NCBI GenBank assembly: GCA_041580375.1
Contig: JBFGDZ010000022.1
Span: 1-28,347, forward strand
DNA: 28,347 bases
Reading direction: 5' to 3'
Origin: JAPUIN01 sp041580375
GTDB lineage: Bacteria > Acidobacteriota > Polarisedimenticolia > Gp22-AA2
Under the pieces are notes generated by a model. That model had not been told where the DNA came from. It saw only the letters and a program-made list of their open reading frames with translations, and searched no databases. Shown here one piece after another: positions 15,808 to 23,718 of the stretch. The position numbers were made by a program, and so were the translations under genes. The first letter of the stretch is position 1, and each line of letters opens with the position of its first letter.

Positions 15808-15990
15808 ATGCCGAACCCCAAGCGTAGACACTCCCGCGCGCGCAGGGACAAGCGCCGCGCTCACGATGCCCTGAATCGCCCTTCCGTTTCCAAGTGCCCG
15901 AACTGCCAGGAGGAGAAGCTGCCCCACCGCGTCTGCCCTCACTGCGGATACTACAAGGGGCGGGAGGTCATCGAGGTCGGTGAGCCCTGA
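15808..15990 (+). CDS. rpmF: 50S ribosomal protein L32
   Basis: Sixty-residue ribosomal protein beginning MPNPKRRHSRARRDKRRAHD, the usual basic N-terminus that threads into the large subunit. The C-terminal half carries CPNC and CPHC pairs, the zinc-ribbon (C+) form rather than the zinc-independent paralog. AGGA at 15795-15798 is nine bases ahead of ATG 15808; an out-of-frame ATG at 15801 is ignored. It is 19 bases downstream of DUF177, as in most bacteria. Confidence 0.97.
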   Translation: MPNPKRRHSRARRDKRRAHDALNRPSVSKCPNCQEEKLPHRVCPHCGYYKGREVIEVGEP

Positions 15991-15997
15991 CAGCCGG

Positions 15998-16072
15998 CGC
16001 GGGCTCGCCACCGGCTCGCCCGCGATCCTCCCCTCGCACCGGGCTCACCCGGGGCCTCGCGCCACGAGGCCC
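15998..16072 (+). repeat. Two tandem GC-rich hairpins between rpmF and plsX
   Basis: Hairpin 1: CGCGGGC at 15998-16004 with GCCCGCG at 16018-16024, 13-base loop. Hairpin 2: GGGCCTCG at 16052-16059 with CGAGGCCC at 16065-16072, 5-base loop, perfect over 8 bp. No T-tract follows either stem. They fill most of the 105-base spacer, the longest inside this operon, and could act as a partial terminator, RNase-stop or processing element that sets different levels of L32 and lipid enzymes. Confidence 0.5.
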
Positions 16073-16095
16073 GCGGCAGCCGGCAAGGTCACCGG

Positions 16096-17151
16096 ATGGA
16101 CATCACCATAGCGATCGACGCCATGGGCGGCGATTTCGCACCCGCCCATCCCGTAGCGGGCGCCGTCATGGCGGCCCGCGAGTTCGGCTGCCGTATCCTG
16201 CTCGTCGGCCAATCCGAAGCCATCGGGCAGGAGCTCCGAAAGCACGTCGTCTCCGGACTGCCCCTGGTGATCCAGAATGCGACGCAGGTGGTGGGCATGG
16301 ATGAGTCCCCCGTCACGGCCTTCCGGCGCAAGAAGGACTCCTCCATACGGATCGCCGCGAACTGCGTCCGCGAGGGACGCGCGAGCGGCCTCGTGAGCGC
16401 CGGCAACACCGGCGCCGTGATGGCGACATCCAAAATGGTCCTCGGCGTGCTCGAAGGGGTCGAGAGGCCGGCCCTGTGCGCGGTCGTGCCGAATCTGCGG
16501 GGTCTGTCCGTCTGGCTCGACGTCGGCGCCAACATCGAGTGTCGTCCCGTCCACCTCGTGCAGTTCGCGATCATGGGCCATCTCTACGCCCGCGAGGTTC
16601 TCGGCGTGAAGAGCCCGCGCGTGGGGCTCATGAGCATCGGCGAGGAGGATTCCAAGGGGAACGAGGTCACGCGCGAGACCCTCAGGATCCTCCGGGAGAC
16701 GTCGCTGAATTTCATCGGCAATGTCGAGGGCCGCGACGTGTTCAGCGGAGACGCCGACGTCATCGTCTGCGACGGTTTCATCGGCAACGTGTCGCTGAAG
16801 GCCGTGGAGAGCGCCGCGGACGCGATCTTTCACTTCATGCGGGAGGAGATACGCAAATCCGCTCTGGCCCGGCTGGGCTACCTGCTGGCGCGACCCGCCC
16901 TGCGCAGCTTCAGGAGGAAGGTGGACTATGCCGAATACGGCGGCGTGCCGCTGCTCGGCGTCCGGGGCGCCTCGATCATCAGCCACGGCGGATCGTCGCC
17001 CCGCGCCATCAAGAACGCCGTGCGCGTGGGGATCGATTTCATCCAGAACCGGGTCAACGATCGCATCCACGACGCGATTCTCAAGATGACACCACCGCGC
17101 GACAACCGTCCGCCGCTCGAGGACGCCGCGTCGGCCGGCGTGGGAGAGTGA
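16096..17151 (+). CDS. plsX: Phosphate acyltransferase PlsX
   Basis: Makes acyl-phosphate from acyl-ACP for the PlsY step of phospholipid synthesis; peripheral to the inner membrane. The protein has 351 residues, slightly longer than typical (330-345). Visible family motifs are IAIDAMGGDFAP at the N-terminus, ASGLVSAGNTGAVMA, LDVGANIECRPVHLVQFA, VGLMSIGEEDSKGNE, FIGNVEGRDVFSGDADVIVC and GFIGNVSLK, then YGGVPLLGVRG and SHGGSSPRAIKNA. The stop is two bases before the fabH GTG, so translation is probably coupled. Confidence 0.97.
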   Translation: MDITIAIDAMGGDFAPAHPVAGAVMAAREFGCRILLVGQSEAIGQELRKHVVSGLPLVIQNATQVVGMDESPVTAFRRKKDSSIRIAANCVREGRASGLVSAGNTGAVMATSKMVLGVLEGVERPALCAVVPNLRGLSVWLDVGANIECRPVHLVQFAIMGHLYAREVLGVKSPRVGLMSIGEEDSKGNEVTRETLRILRETSLNFIGNVEGRDVFSGDADVIVCDGFIGNVSLKAVESAADAIFHFMREEIRKSALARLGYLLARPALRSFRRKVDYAEYGGVPLLGVRGASIISHGGSSPRAIKNAVRVGIDFIQNRVNDRIHDAILKMTPPRDNRPPLEDAASAGVGE

Positions 17152-17152
17152 C

Positions 17153-18157
17153 GTGAGCCACGGCGCGCGTCGGGCGGTGATTCGCGGGACGGGAGCGGCG
17201 CTCCCGGAGACGATCCTCACCAACGCCGATCTGGAGCGCATGGTCGACACCTCGGACCAGTGGATCACGTCGAGAACGGGCATCCGGGAGCGGCGCATCG
17301 CGCGGGCGGACGAATTCATGTCGACCTTCGCCACGCGGGCGGCCGAGCACGCCCTGGACGCCGCGGGACTGAAGGGAGCCGACGTGGAGGTTGTGATCTG
17401 CGCGACGGTCACGCCGGACATGCCGATCCCCGCCACGGCGTGCTTCGTGCAGGAGAGCCTGGGCGCGCGCAGCGCGGCCGCGTTCGACATCTCCGCGGGC
17501 TGCTCCGGCTTCATCTACGGACTGGCCGTGGCGAACGGTCTGCTGGCGACGGGCGCCCGGCGGAACGTGCTGTTGATCGGGGCCGAGCTTCTCTCGAAGT
17601 ACGTCGACTGGAAGGATCGTTCCACATGCGTTCTGTTCGGTGACGGGGCCGGGGCGGTCGTTCTGACACCCGGAGCGGCCGATGCCCCGCATGGCGTGCT
17701 GGCGACGGCCATGCACTCGGACGGCAAGATGGCGGACTACATCTACGTTCCCGCGGGGGGCACGCGCGAGCCGACCAGCGAGCGGACGCTGCGCGAGCGC
17801 CGTCATTTCATCCGGATGAAGGGGAACGAGACCTTCAAGATGGCCGTTCGATCGATGGAGGAGACGTCCCGCGAGGTCCTGGACGCCGCGGGCCTCACGC
17901 CGGGCGACGTGGACCTCTTCATCCCGCACCAGGCGAACCGGCGCATCATCGATGCCGTGGGATCCCGTCTGGGCCTGCGCGAGGATCAGGTCTATCTCAA
18001 CATCGAGCGCGTGGGCAACACGTCGGCCGCGTCGATTCCCGTCGCCCTCGACGAGGCGGTGCGGAGCGGACGCGTGCGGGCGGGGAACACCCTTCTGTTC
18101 GCGGCCTTCGGAACCGGCCTCACCTGGGGGGCCGCCGTGTGCAAGTGGGGATGGTGA
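17153..18157 (+). CDS. fabH: Beta-ketoacyl-ACP synthase III (FabH)
   Basis: Condenses acetyl-CoA with malonyl-ACP to start type II fatty acid synthesis. The 334-residue protein shows the catalytic triad: Cys117 in FDISAGCSGFIYGL, His in FIPHQANRRIID and Asn in RVGNTSAASIPVAL. Also visible are TSDQWITSRTGIRERRI and the C-terminal GFGTGLTWGA-like AAFGTGLTWGAAVCKWGW. GTG 17153 begins immediately after the plsX stop. The 3' end overlaps fabD by seven bases with the chosen fabD start. Confidence 0.97.
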   Translation: MSHGARRAVIRGTGAALPETILTNADLERMVDTSDQWITSRTGIRERRIARADEFMSTFATRAAEHALDAAGLKGADVEVVICATVTPDMPIPATACFVQESLGARSAAAFDISAGCSGFIYGLAVANGLLATGARRNVLLIGAELLSKYVDWKDRSTCVLFGDGAGAVVLTPGAADAPHGVLATAMHSDGKMADYIYVPAGGTREPTSERTLRERRHFIRMKGNETFKMAVRSMEETSREVLDAAGLTPGDVDLFIPHQANRRIIDAVGSRLGLREDQVYLNIERVGNTSAASIPVALDEAVRSGRVRAGNTLLFAAFGTGLTWGAAVCKWGW

Positions 18158-19134
18158 GCGATTCCGCGCGGCGCGTCGCCCTCGTGTTTCCCGGTCAGGG
18201 CTCTCAGTCCGTCGGGATGGGACGAGCCGTGCACGAAGCGTTCCCCGAGGCACGGGACGTCTACGAGAGAGCCGACCGCGTCCTCGGCGAGCCGCTGTCG
18301 CGCGCGTGCTTCGAAGGCCCCGACGACGCGCTCCGGCTGACCGCGACCACCCAGCCGGCCATCCTGTCCACCAGTCTCGCGATCCTGGCGGCGCTCCGGG
18401 CCAGCGCCCCCGGCGATCCGCTGCGCGGCGTCGACTGCCTGGCGGGGCATTCGCTGGGGGAGTACACGGCCCTGGTCGCCGCCGGCGCGGTCGAGCTGGA
18501 GGACGCCGTCCGGATCGTGCGCAACCGGGGCCGCTACATGCAGGAAGCGGTGCCGATCGGAACGGGGGCGATGGCCGCCGTTCTCGGCGCCCCGACCGAG
18601 GTCGTCGAGGCCGCGTGCCGGGAGGCCGCCGGTTCGGACGTGCTGGAGCCCGCGAACCTCAATGCGCCGGATCAGACGGTCGTGGCGGGAAACTCGGCGG
18701 CGGTCGACCGGCTGGCGGGATTGGCGAAGGGACGGGGCATTCGGAAGGTCGTGCGTCTTCCGGTCAGCGCGCCGTTCCACTGTCGGCTCATGAAGCCGGC
18801 CGCGGAGAGGCTCTCCCCGGACCTCGACGCTCTGGCCATCAGGAATCCGAGCGTGCCGGTCATCGCCAACGTCGACGGTATCGCGAGAACCGAGGCGGCG
18901 GAGTTGCGCGCGGCGCTCAAGCTCCAGGTGACGGCGGCGGTCCGCTGGGTCGATTGCATCCGCACCATGCGCGCCAGGGGGATCACCACCATCGTGGAGA
19001 TCGGACCCGGACGGGTCCTGACCGGGCTCGCCAGGCGGATCGATCCCGAATTGACGCTGCTGAACGTCGAGGATCCCGGCGGGATCCGGGCCGCGCTCCG
19101 GGCGATCGAGGCGGGGCGGCCGGGAGGGACATGA
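18151..19134 (+). CDS. fabD: Malonyl CoA-ACP transacylase (FabD)
   Basis: Transfers malonyl from CoA to ACP. The protein has 327 residues. Visible are VFPGQGSQSVGMG near the N-terminus, the nucleophile Ser101 in AGHSLGEYTALVAAG, the Arg in RIVRNRGRYMQEA and the catalytic His in PVSAPFHCRLMKPA. ATG 18151 is the best start by family N-terminus; GTG 18139 and GTG 18154 are possible alternatives, and no strong ribosome-binding site decides between them. It overlaps the end of fabH, and its TGA overlaps the fabG ATG, so translation of fabH-fabD-fabG is likely coupled. Confidence 0.95.
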   Translation: MVSDSARRVALVFPGQGSQSVGMGRAVHEAFPEARDVYERADRVLGEPLSRACFEGPDDALRLTATTQPAILSTSLAILAALRASAPGDPLRGVDCLAGHSLGEYTALVAAGAVELEDAVRIVRNRGRYMQEAVPIGTGAMAAVLGAPTEVVEAACREAAGSDVLEPANLNAPDQTVVAGNSAAVDRLAGLAKGRGIRKVVRLPVSAPFHCRLMKPAAERLSPDLDALAIRNPSVPVIANVDGIARTEAAELRAALKLQVTAAVRWVDCIRTMRARGITTIVEIGPGRVLTGLARRIDPELTLLNVEDPGGIRAALRAIEAGRPGGT

Positions 19135-19883
19135 TGGCAATGGAGGATCTCGGCGGCAGGGTGAGCCTCGTCACGGGCGCGTCCCGGGGGATCGGGCGGG
19201 CGATCGCGCTCCACCTCGCGGACCTGCGTTCCGATCTGATTTTGACGGCCCGGAGCGCCGACGCCCTGGCACCGGTCGTGGCCGAGTGCGAGAAGTCGGG
19301 CGTGAAGGCCCGGGCTGTGACCATGGACGTGAGCGATGCCGGATCCGTGAAATCGGGAACCGCGAAAGCGCTGGAGGCGTTCGGGAGAATCGATCATCTC
19401 GTCAACAATGCGGGAGTCACCGCCGACGCTTTGCTGCTCAGGATGAAACGCGAGGATTGGGACCGCGTGATGCAGGTGAACCTCACCGGAGTCTACGAGG
19501 TGACGCGTGCCATTCTACCCGCGATGATCAGGGCCCGCTACGGCCGGATCGTGAACATCAGCTCGATCGTCGGGCTCATGGGCAATCCCGGACAGATTAA
19601 TTACTGCGCCGCGAAGGCGGGGCTCATCGGGTTCACCAAGTCGCTCGCGCGGGAGGTCGCCTCCAGGCAGGTGACGGTGAACGCCGTGGCTCCCGGGTAT
19701 ATCGAGACCGAGATGACGCGCGGCATCGCGCCCGCAGCACGCGAGAAAATGGCCGGGATGATCCCGATCGGACGCTTGGGCGAGCCGGCTGACGTCGCGG
19801 CAGGCGTAGGATTCCTCCTGAGTCCTTCGGCCAGCTACATCACGGGGGCCGTCCTGAACATCAGCGGCGGTCTTTACATGTGA
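19134..19883 (+). CDS. fabG: 3-oxoacyl-ACP reductase (FabG)
   Basis: NADPH-dependent short-chain dehydrogenase that reduces 3-ketoacyl-ACP. The 249-residue protein has the Rossmann motif TGASRGIGRA, NNAG at residues 91-94, and the catalytic Ser143, Tyr157 and Lys161 (NISSIVGLMGNPG, then YCAAK). PGYIETEMTRG and SYITGAVLNISGGLYM are typical FabG sequences. Two adjacent ATGs (19131 and 19134) follow GGGAGG at 19122-19127; 19134 gives the better spacing and a one-base overlap with the fabD stop. The promoter for acpP begins over its last codons. Confidence 0.96.
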   Translation: MAMEDLGGRVSLVTGASRGIGRAIALHLADLRSDLILTARSADALAPVVAECEKSGVKARAVTMDVSDAGSVKSGTAKALEAFGRIDHLVNNAGVTADALLLRMKREDWDRVMQVNLTGVYEVTRAILPAMIRARYGRIVNISSIVGLMGNPGQINYCAAKAGLIGFTKSLAREVASRQVTVNAVAPGYIETEMTRGIAPAAREKMAGMIPIGRLGEPADVAAGVGFLLSPSASYITGAVLNISGGLYM

Positions 19884-19901
19884 GGCCCCGCGAACAATAA
19901 T
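19873..19901 (+). promoter_or_regulatory. Internal sigma-70 promoter ahead of acpP
   Basis: TTTACA at 19873-19878 and AATAAT at 19896-19901, each one base from consensus, with a 17-base spacer. The -35 lies in the last codons of fabG. Start near 19908 leaves a leader of about 70 bases before ATG 19978. The AT-rich AATAATCAT stands out in this GC-rich sequence. Extra transcription of acpP fits the high cellular demand for acyl carrier protein. Confidence 0.7.
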
Positions 19902-19977
19902 CATCGAGCCCGGGGTGCCGGCGAGAGGCGGCCAGATGGGTCCGCAGCCGCGCGGTCGCCCCCGTGGAGGGACACTC

Positions 19978-20214
19978 ATGGCGCAGAGCATCGAGGACAA
20001 GGTCAAGGGCATCATCGTTGAGCAGCTGGGCGTCGATCCCGAGGAAGTGACGCAGGAGGCCTCATTCGTCAACGATCTCGGTGCCGATTCGCTGGATACC
20101 GTGGAGCTCGTCATGGCCCTCGAGGAGGCGTTCAAGATCGAGATCAGCGACGAGGAGGCCGAGAAGATCCACACGGTCGGTGACGCGGTCCGCTACATCC
20201 AGACTCACGCCTGA
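19978..20214 (+). CDS. acpP: Acyl carrier protein
   Basis: Acidic 78-residue carrier; the 4'-phosphopantetheine attachment Ser38 sits in the invariant DLGADSLDTVELVM. Helix I (IEDKVKGIIVEQLGVD) and helix III (ISDEEAEKIHTVGDAVRYI) are standard. ATG 19978 has GGAGGG at 19966-19971 six bases upstream and gives the usual length; an in-frame ATG at 19915 would add an improbable Gly/Arg/Pro-rich head. It lies between fabG and fabF as in E. coli. Confidence 0.98.
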   Translation: MAQSIEDKVKGIIVEQLGVDPEEVTQEASFVNDLGADSLDTVELVMALEEAFKIEISDEEAEKIHTVGDAVRYIQTHA

Positions 20215-20246
20215 GCCGACGGATCGGGTCGGGGGGGCAAGCCACG

Positions 20247-21488
20247 ATGTCCAGGAGAACCGTCATCACCGGGCTCGGCATGGTGTCTCCGCTCGGGATC
20301 GGTAACGAGGCCAACTGGAGCGCGCTGCTCCAGGGCAAGAGCGGCATCGGTCCGATCACCCGGTTCCCCGCCGGCGACTACCCCTGCCGGATCGCCGGCG
20401 AGCTCAAGGGCTTCCGCCCCGAGGACTGGGTCTCGAAGAAGGACGTCAAGAAGATGGACCTCTTCATCCTCTATGCCCTTGCCGCAGCCGAGATCGCCAT
20501 GAAGGACGCCGGCTACGCCATCGAGCCCGCCGAGGCCGATCGCGTCGGCGTCCACATCGGCTCGGGCATCGGCGGACTTCCGTCGATCGAGCGCCAGCAC
20601 GAGACCCTCCTGCGTGACGGACCCAAGCGCGTCTCCCCCTTCTTCATCGTCGGGCTCATCGTCAACATGGCCTCGGGACAGGTCTCCATCCGATTCGGCG
20701 CCCGGGGACCGAATCAGGCCGCCTGCACGGCCTGCGCGACGGGGACGCATGCCATCGGCGACGCCTACGAGATCATTCGCCGCGACGATGCCGACGTCAT
20801 GATCGCGGGAGGGTCGGAGGGCGTCATCACGCCACTGTGCGTGGGAGGCTTCAGCGCCATGCGCGCCCTCTCGACGCGCAACGAGGAGCCGGAGAAGGCG
20901 TCTCGTCCGTTCGATCGCGGCCGCGACGGGTTCGTGATCGGCGAGGGCGCCGGCATCGTCATCCTCGAGGAGATGGGACACGCCGTCCGCCGGGACGCGC
21001 GCATCTACGCCGAGGTCGTCGGATACGGCGTGTCGGGGGACGCCTATCACGTCTCGGCGCCCTCGGAGGACGGAGACGGCCCGATCCGCGTCATGCGCAA
21101 CGCCATCCGGAGCGCCGGCATCGATCCATCGGCGATCGACTACATCAACGCACACGGCACCTCGACGCCGCAGGGCGACGCCGTTGAGGCGCGGGCCATT
21201 CGGGAGGTGTTCGGTGAGCGGGCCGGCCGGCTTCCGGTCAGCAGCACGAAGTCGATGACCGGCCATCTGCTCGGCGGAGCCGGAGGACTGGAGACCGCGA
21301 TCACGGCCCTCGCCGTGAGCGAGGACAAGGCACCGCCGACGATCAACTACGACGCTCCGGACCCCGAGTGCGATCTCGACGTCGTCCCGAACGAGATGCG
21401 GCCCATGAGAATCGAGCACGCCCTCAACAACTCGTTCGGATTCGGCGGGACCAATGCGGCTTTGGTCCTCAAGAAGTTCGAGCGGTAG
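20247..21488 (+). CDS. fabF: Beta-ketoacyl-ACP synthase II (FabF)
   Basis: Elongating condensing enzyme of type II fatty acid synthesis. The protein has 413 residues, the expected length. The nucleophile is Cys163 (AACTACATGTHAIG), with active-site His residues in NAHGTSTPQGD and STKSMTGHLLGGAGG, and the C-terminal NNSFGFGGTNAALVLKKF. N-terminal RRTVITGLGMVSPLG is typical. It closes the operon, 32 bases after acpP, and converges on the minus-strand GAPDH-like gene with only 12 bases between stops and no evident terminator. fabZ and fabI are not in the window. Confidence 0.98.
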   Translation: MSRRTVITGLGMVSPLGIGNEANWSALLQGKSGIGPITRFPAGDYPCRIAGELKGFRPEDWVSKKDVKKMDLFILYALAAAEIAMKDAGYAIEPAEADRVGVHIGSGIGGLPSIERQHETLLRDGPKRVSPFFIVGLIVNMASGQVSIRFGARGPNQAACTACATGTHAIGDAYEIIRRDDADVMIAGGSEGVITPLCVGGFSAMRALSTRNEEPEKASRPFDRGRDGFVIGEGAGIVILEEMGHAVRRDARIYAEVVGYGVSGDAYHVSAPSEDGDGPIRVMRNAIRSAGIDPSAIDYINAHGTSTPQGDAVEARAIREVFGERAGRLPVSSTKSMTGHLLGGAGGLETAITALAVSEDKAPPTINYDAPDPECDLDVVPNEMRPMRIEHALNNSFGFGGTNAALVLKKFER

Positions 21489-21500
21489 CCACCGGCGCCG

Positions 21501-22571
21501 TCAAACCTCGGCAAAGATCGAATCCCTGAGACAGTTCAGCTTCTGCTCGTAGGACTCGGGATAGACGAACCAGGTCGCCGCCGCGACGCTGCTGATGAGC
21601 GCGTTGCCGTCCTGCGGCGTGAAACAGAAACCGTAGATCTCTTTTCCATCCCTCACGGTCAGGGTCGGCACCACGACGACGGCCTGATTGAGTATCCGGC
21701 CGTAGTGCCCGTAATCCCTGCCGAACGAGAAAACGGAGTTGGCTGACTGTTTGTAGGTGAGCGCGACCCGATCGTCACTCTGAAAGGTCTCCAGGAGCTC
21801 GGGTACCGATGTGGGCCGCCTGACCTTGATCCCGAAGTGCACGGCGTGCATGTACTGGCTGTTGACCTTGAGAGCCGACGAGAAGAGATTCAGGTCGTGC
21901 CCCAACGACTTGAACAGATGCCACGCGTCGCGCGCGTGATGCGTTCCGAAACGCTCCTCCTTGTGACGGTTCACCTGCGGTGAGGGGACGAACGATCCGT
22001 CCTGACTGATGTCGTTGGCGCGCCGGATGCACAGGAAGCGCCCTTCCTCGAGGTTGTCGGGGCCGCTCTTGAGCCCGATCAGGTCGATGATGACGGCGAG
22101 ATTGTGCGTATTGCAGGAGACGACCTGAATGTACTGATCGACTCCGCGCTCGAGCGTGCCGTCGGAGATGCCCCGTGCGTACATTTTGCCGAAGCCGAAC
22201 TCGGAGCCCTGCGCGATGAAGCCGCGCGTGTTGTCGGCGTAACGTGTGTAGAGGTCCTTTTTGTTCTGCAGGCCCACGTCGGACGGCGTGCAGTCGATCA
22301 CGACCGTCGCCTGCCGCAGCGCCTCATGATGCTCGTAGGCGGGCTCGATCCCGAGATCCCGGAATCCCCGGCGGGCGGAGTCGTCGCAGGCCAGCCTGGC
22401 TCCTCTCTTGATGAGATGCACGACCTTGGAACGATCCGTCAGGAGGGGGGTTCTCTTGTGAAAGGTGACCTCATCGAAGCCCAGAAGGTCCTTTTTTTCC
22501 GCGAACAGGCCGATGAGAGGCTCTCCGATCGTGCCGGTACCGATGATGTGGACGATCTGCCTGGATGCCAT
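21501..22571 (-). CDS. Type II (archaeal-type) glyceraldehyde-3-phosphate dehydrogenase-like protein
   Basis: Protein of 356 residues resembling archaeal type II GAPDH (about 335-340), not bacterial GapA. Matches in order are the NAD(P) fold IIGTGTIGEPL at 9-19, VIDCTPSDVGLQNKKDLY, FIAQGSEFG, the catalytic-Cys segment VVSCNTHNLAV with Cys153, RRANDISQ, and GTHHARDAWHLF with the His pair 211-212. MHAVHFGIKVRRPTSVPELLETF then matches the substrate-domain helix. The archaeal CNTTGLCR is changed to CNTHNLAV, so specificity or even activity may differ. ATG 22571 is supported by a GGAGAG-type ribosome-binding site on the minus strand at about 22576-22583. It is divergent from hprK. Alternatives are another phosphorylated-aldehyde dehydrogenase or a regulatory relative. 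Confidence 0.78.
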   Translation of the reverse strand: MASRQIVHIIGTGTIGEPLIGLFAEKKDLLGFDEVTFHKRTPLLTDRSKVVHLIKRGARLACDDSARRGFRDLGIEPAYEHHEALRQATVVIDCTPSDVGLQNKKDLYTRYADNTRGFIAQGSEFGFGKMYARGISDGTLERGVDQYIQVVSCNTHNLAVIIDLIGLKSGPDNLEEGRFLCIRRANDISQDGSFVPSPQVNRHKEERFGTHHARDAWHLFKSLGHDLNLFSSALKVNSQYMHAVHFGIKVRRPTSVPELLETFQSDDRVALTYKQSANSVFSFGRDYGHYGRILNQAVVVVPTLTVRDGKEIYGFCFTPQDGNALISSVAAATWFVYPESYEQKLNCLRDSIFAEV

Positions 22572-22618
22572 GCGTTCTCTCCTCGCACCGGCTTCGGACG
22601 ACGGGCCAGCGCGGTTTC

Positions 22619-22648
22619 AAGATACCATCCGGGGGCTCCCGGGGTCAA
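22619..22648 (-). promoter_or_regulatory. Sigma-70 promoter of the GAPDH-like gene (minus strand)
   Basis: Read on the minus strand, TTGACC (22648-22643) and TATCTT (22624-22619) are 18 bases apart. The spacer contains the inverted repeat CCGGG/CCCGG, a possible operator. The start would be near 22612, about 40 bases before the ATG. It lies back to back with the hprK promoter, the two -35 elements being 21 bases apart. Confidence 0.6.
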
Positions 22649-22669
22649 TCCGATCCCCCCGCGGATTGC

Positions 22670-22698
22670 TTGACAGTGCCATACGCATTTCCTAGAAT
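22670..22698 (+). promoter_or_regulatory. Sigma-70 promoter of the hprK-rapZ-PTS operon
   Basis: Consensus TTGACA at 22670-22675, 17-base spacer, TAGAAT (5 of 6) at 22693-22698. Start near 22705 gives a leader of about 60 bases ending at TTG 22765. Confidence 0.8.
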
Positions 22699-22720
22699 GC
22701 AGAGGAGTTACCTGCTCACC

Positions 22721-22736
22721 GCCGGATCGCTCCGGC
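22721..22736 (+). repeat. Hairpin in the hprK leader
   Basis: GCCGGA at 22721-22726 and TCCGGC at 22731-22736 form a perfect 6-bp stem with tetraloop TCGC, about 18 bases before the GGAGGAG ribosome-binding site. It could influence translation from the TTG start or protect the 5' end. Confidence 0.4.
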
Positions 22737-22764
22737 CCGCTTCGGCGGCGCGCGGAGGAGAAGC

Positions 22765-23718
22765 TTGAGCCAGCACGAGGCGCCCCGTTCGACGCTGCCC
22801 GTCAAAGATCTCCTGTCCGGAGATCTGGCGGATCTCGGCCTGCGATTGCTCGCGGGGCGGGCCGGTCTCGATCGGTCCATCGATTCCGCATCGATCCAGC
22901 GGCCGGGGCTGGCTCTCGCCGACCAGACGGAGCGTCTTCGTCCCGGGTGCGTGCAGGTGCTCGGCCGGAGCGAGATCCAGTTTCTCAACCAGATGCCAGG
23001 CGCCGCGCGACGCGATCTCTTCGACCGAATCGGTCGCATCGCGATCCCCTGCATCATTCTCGCGCACGGGGCCATGGTCGCTCCCGATCTCGAGCAGGCT
23101 GCGGAGGAGCACGGTCTGCCGGTCTTCGGGAGCCCCGCCCCGACGGGGCGCCTGGCGGAATCCCTCGGCCGGTACCTGGAGCGAAGCCTGGCCGTCGCCG
23201 TCAGCGTGCACGGAACCCTCATCGATATCTACGGCGTGGGCGTCCTGATTCTGGGAGAGAGCGGGGTCGGGAAGAGCGAATCCGCCCTGGAGCTGATCCT
23301 CCGCGGCCACCGGCTCGTCTCCGACGACACGGTGACGATCACACGCGCCGGCGACGCGCTCAACGGGACCGGCTCCGAGGTCAGCCGGTACCACATGGAG
23401 GTCCGCGGCCTGGGGATCATCAACATCAAGGATCTGTACGGGGTGGCGGCCGTCCGGGAGCGCAAGGACATCGAGCTGGTGATACGTCTCGAAGCGTTCC
23501 GCGAAGGCAAGGACTACGATCGTCTCGGCCTGGATGAGAAGACCCACACCATTCTCGGAATTGCGCGTCCCTTCATCGAGATGCCGGTCGGGCCGGGGCG
23601 CAATCTCTCCGTCCTTCTGGAGGTCGCGGCGCGCCATCACCTGCTCAAGCGCAAGGGATACCATCCAGCGCGCGAGCTGGCCGGCAAGATCCACGAGGCC
23701 ATGGGAAAGAAGCGGTGA
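22765..23718 (+). CDS. hprK: HPr kinase/phosphorylase
   Basis: Bifunctional enzyme that phosphorylates HPr on Ser46 with ATP or PPi and reverses it with Pi. The protein has 317 residues. The N-terminal domain (1-130) is of the usual type; the C-terminal catalytic domain has VHGTLIDIYGVGVLILGESG leading into the P-loop GESGVGKS at 164-171, HRLVSDDTVTITR and the family signature MEVRGLGIINIKDLYG near 211-226. The start is TTG 22765, supported by GGAGGAG at 22754-22760 and by the N-terminus of relatives; no ATG or GTG fits better. It heads rapZ, EIIA, ptsH and ptsI, and its TGA overlaps the rapZ GTG. Its substrate Ser46 is intact in the HPr encoded three genes on. Confidence 0.96.
   Translation: MSQHEAPRSTLPVKDLLSGDLADLGLRLLAGRAGLDRSIDSASIQRPGLALADQTERLRPGCVQVLGRSEIQFLNQMPGAARRDLFDRIGRIAIPCIILAHGAMVAPDLEQAAEEHGLPVFGSPAPTGRLAESLGRYLERSLAVAVSVHGTLIDIYGVGVLILGESGVGKSESALELILRGHRLVSDDTVTITRAGDALNGTGSEVSRYHMEVRGLGIINIKDLYGVAAVRERKDIELVIRLEAFREGKDYDRLGLDEKTHTILGIARPFIEMPVGPGRNLSVLLEVAARHHLLKRKGYHPARELAGKIHEAMGKKR

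Noticed and set aside
22697..22768. Small frame MQRSYLLTAG... ahead of hprK that could be a leader peptide
   Set aside because: Its ATG overlaps the -10 element and lies upstream of the expected transcription start, so it would not be on the main transcript.
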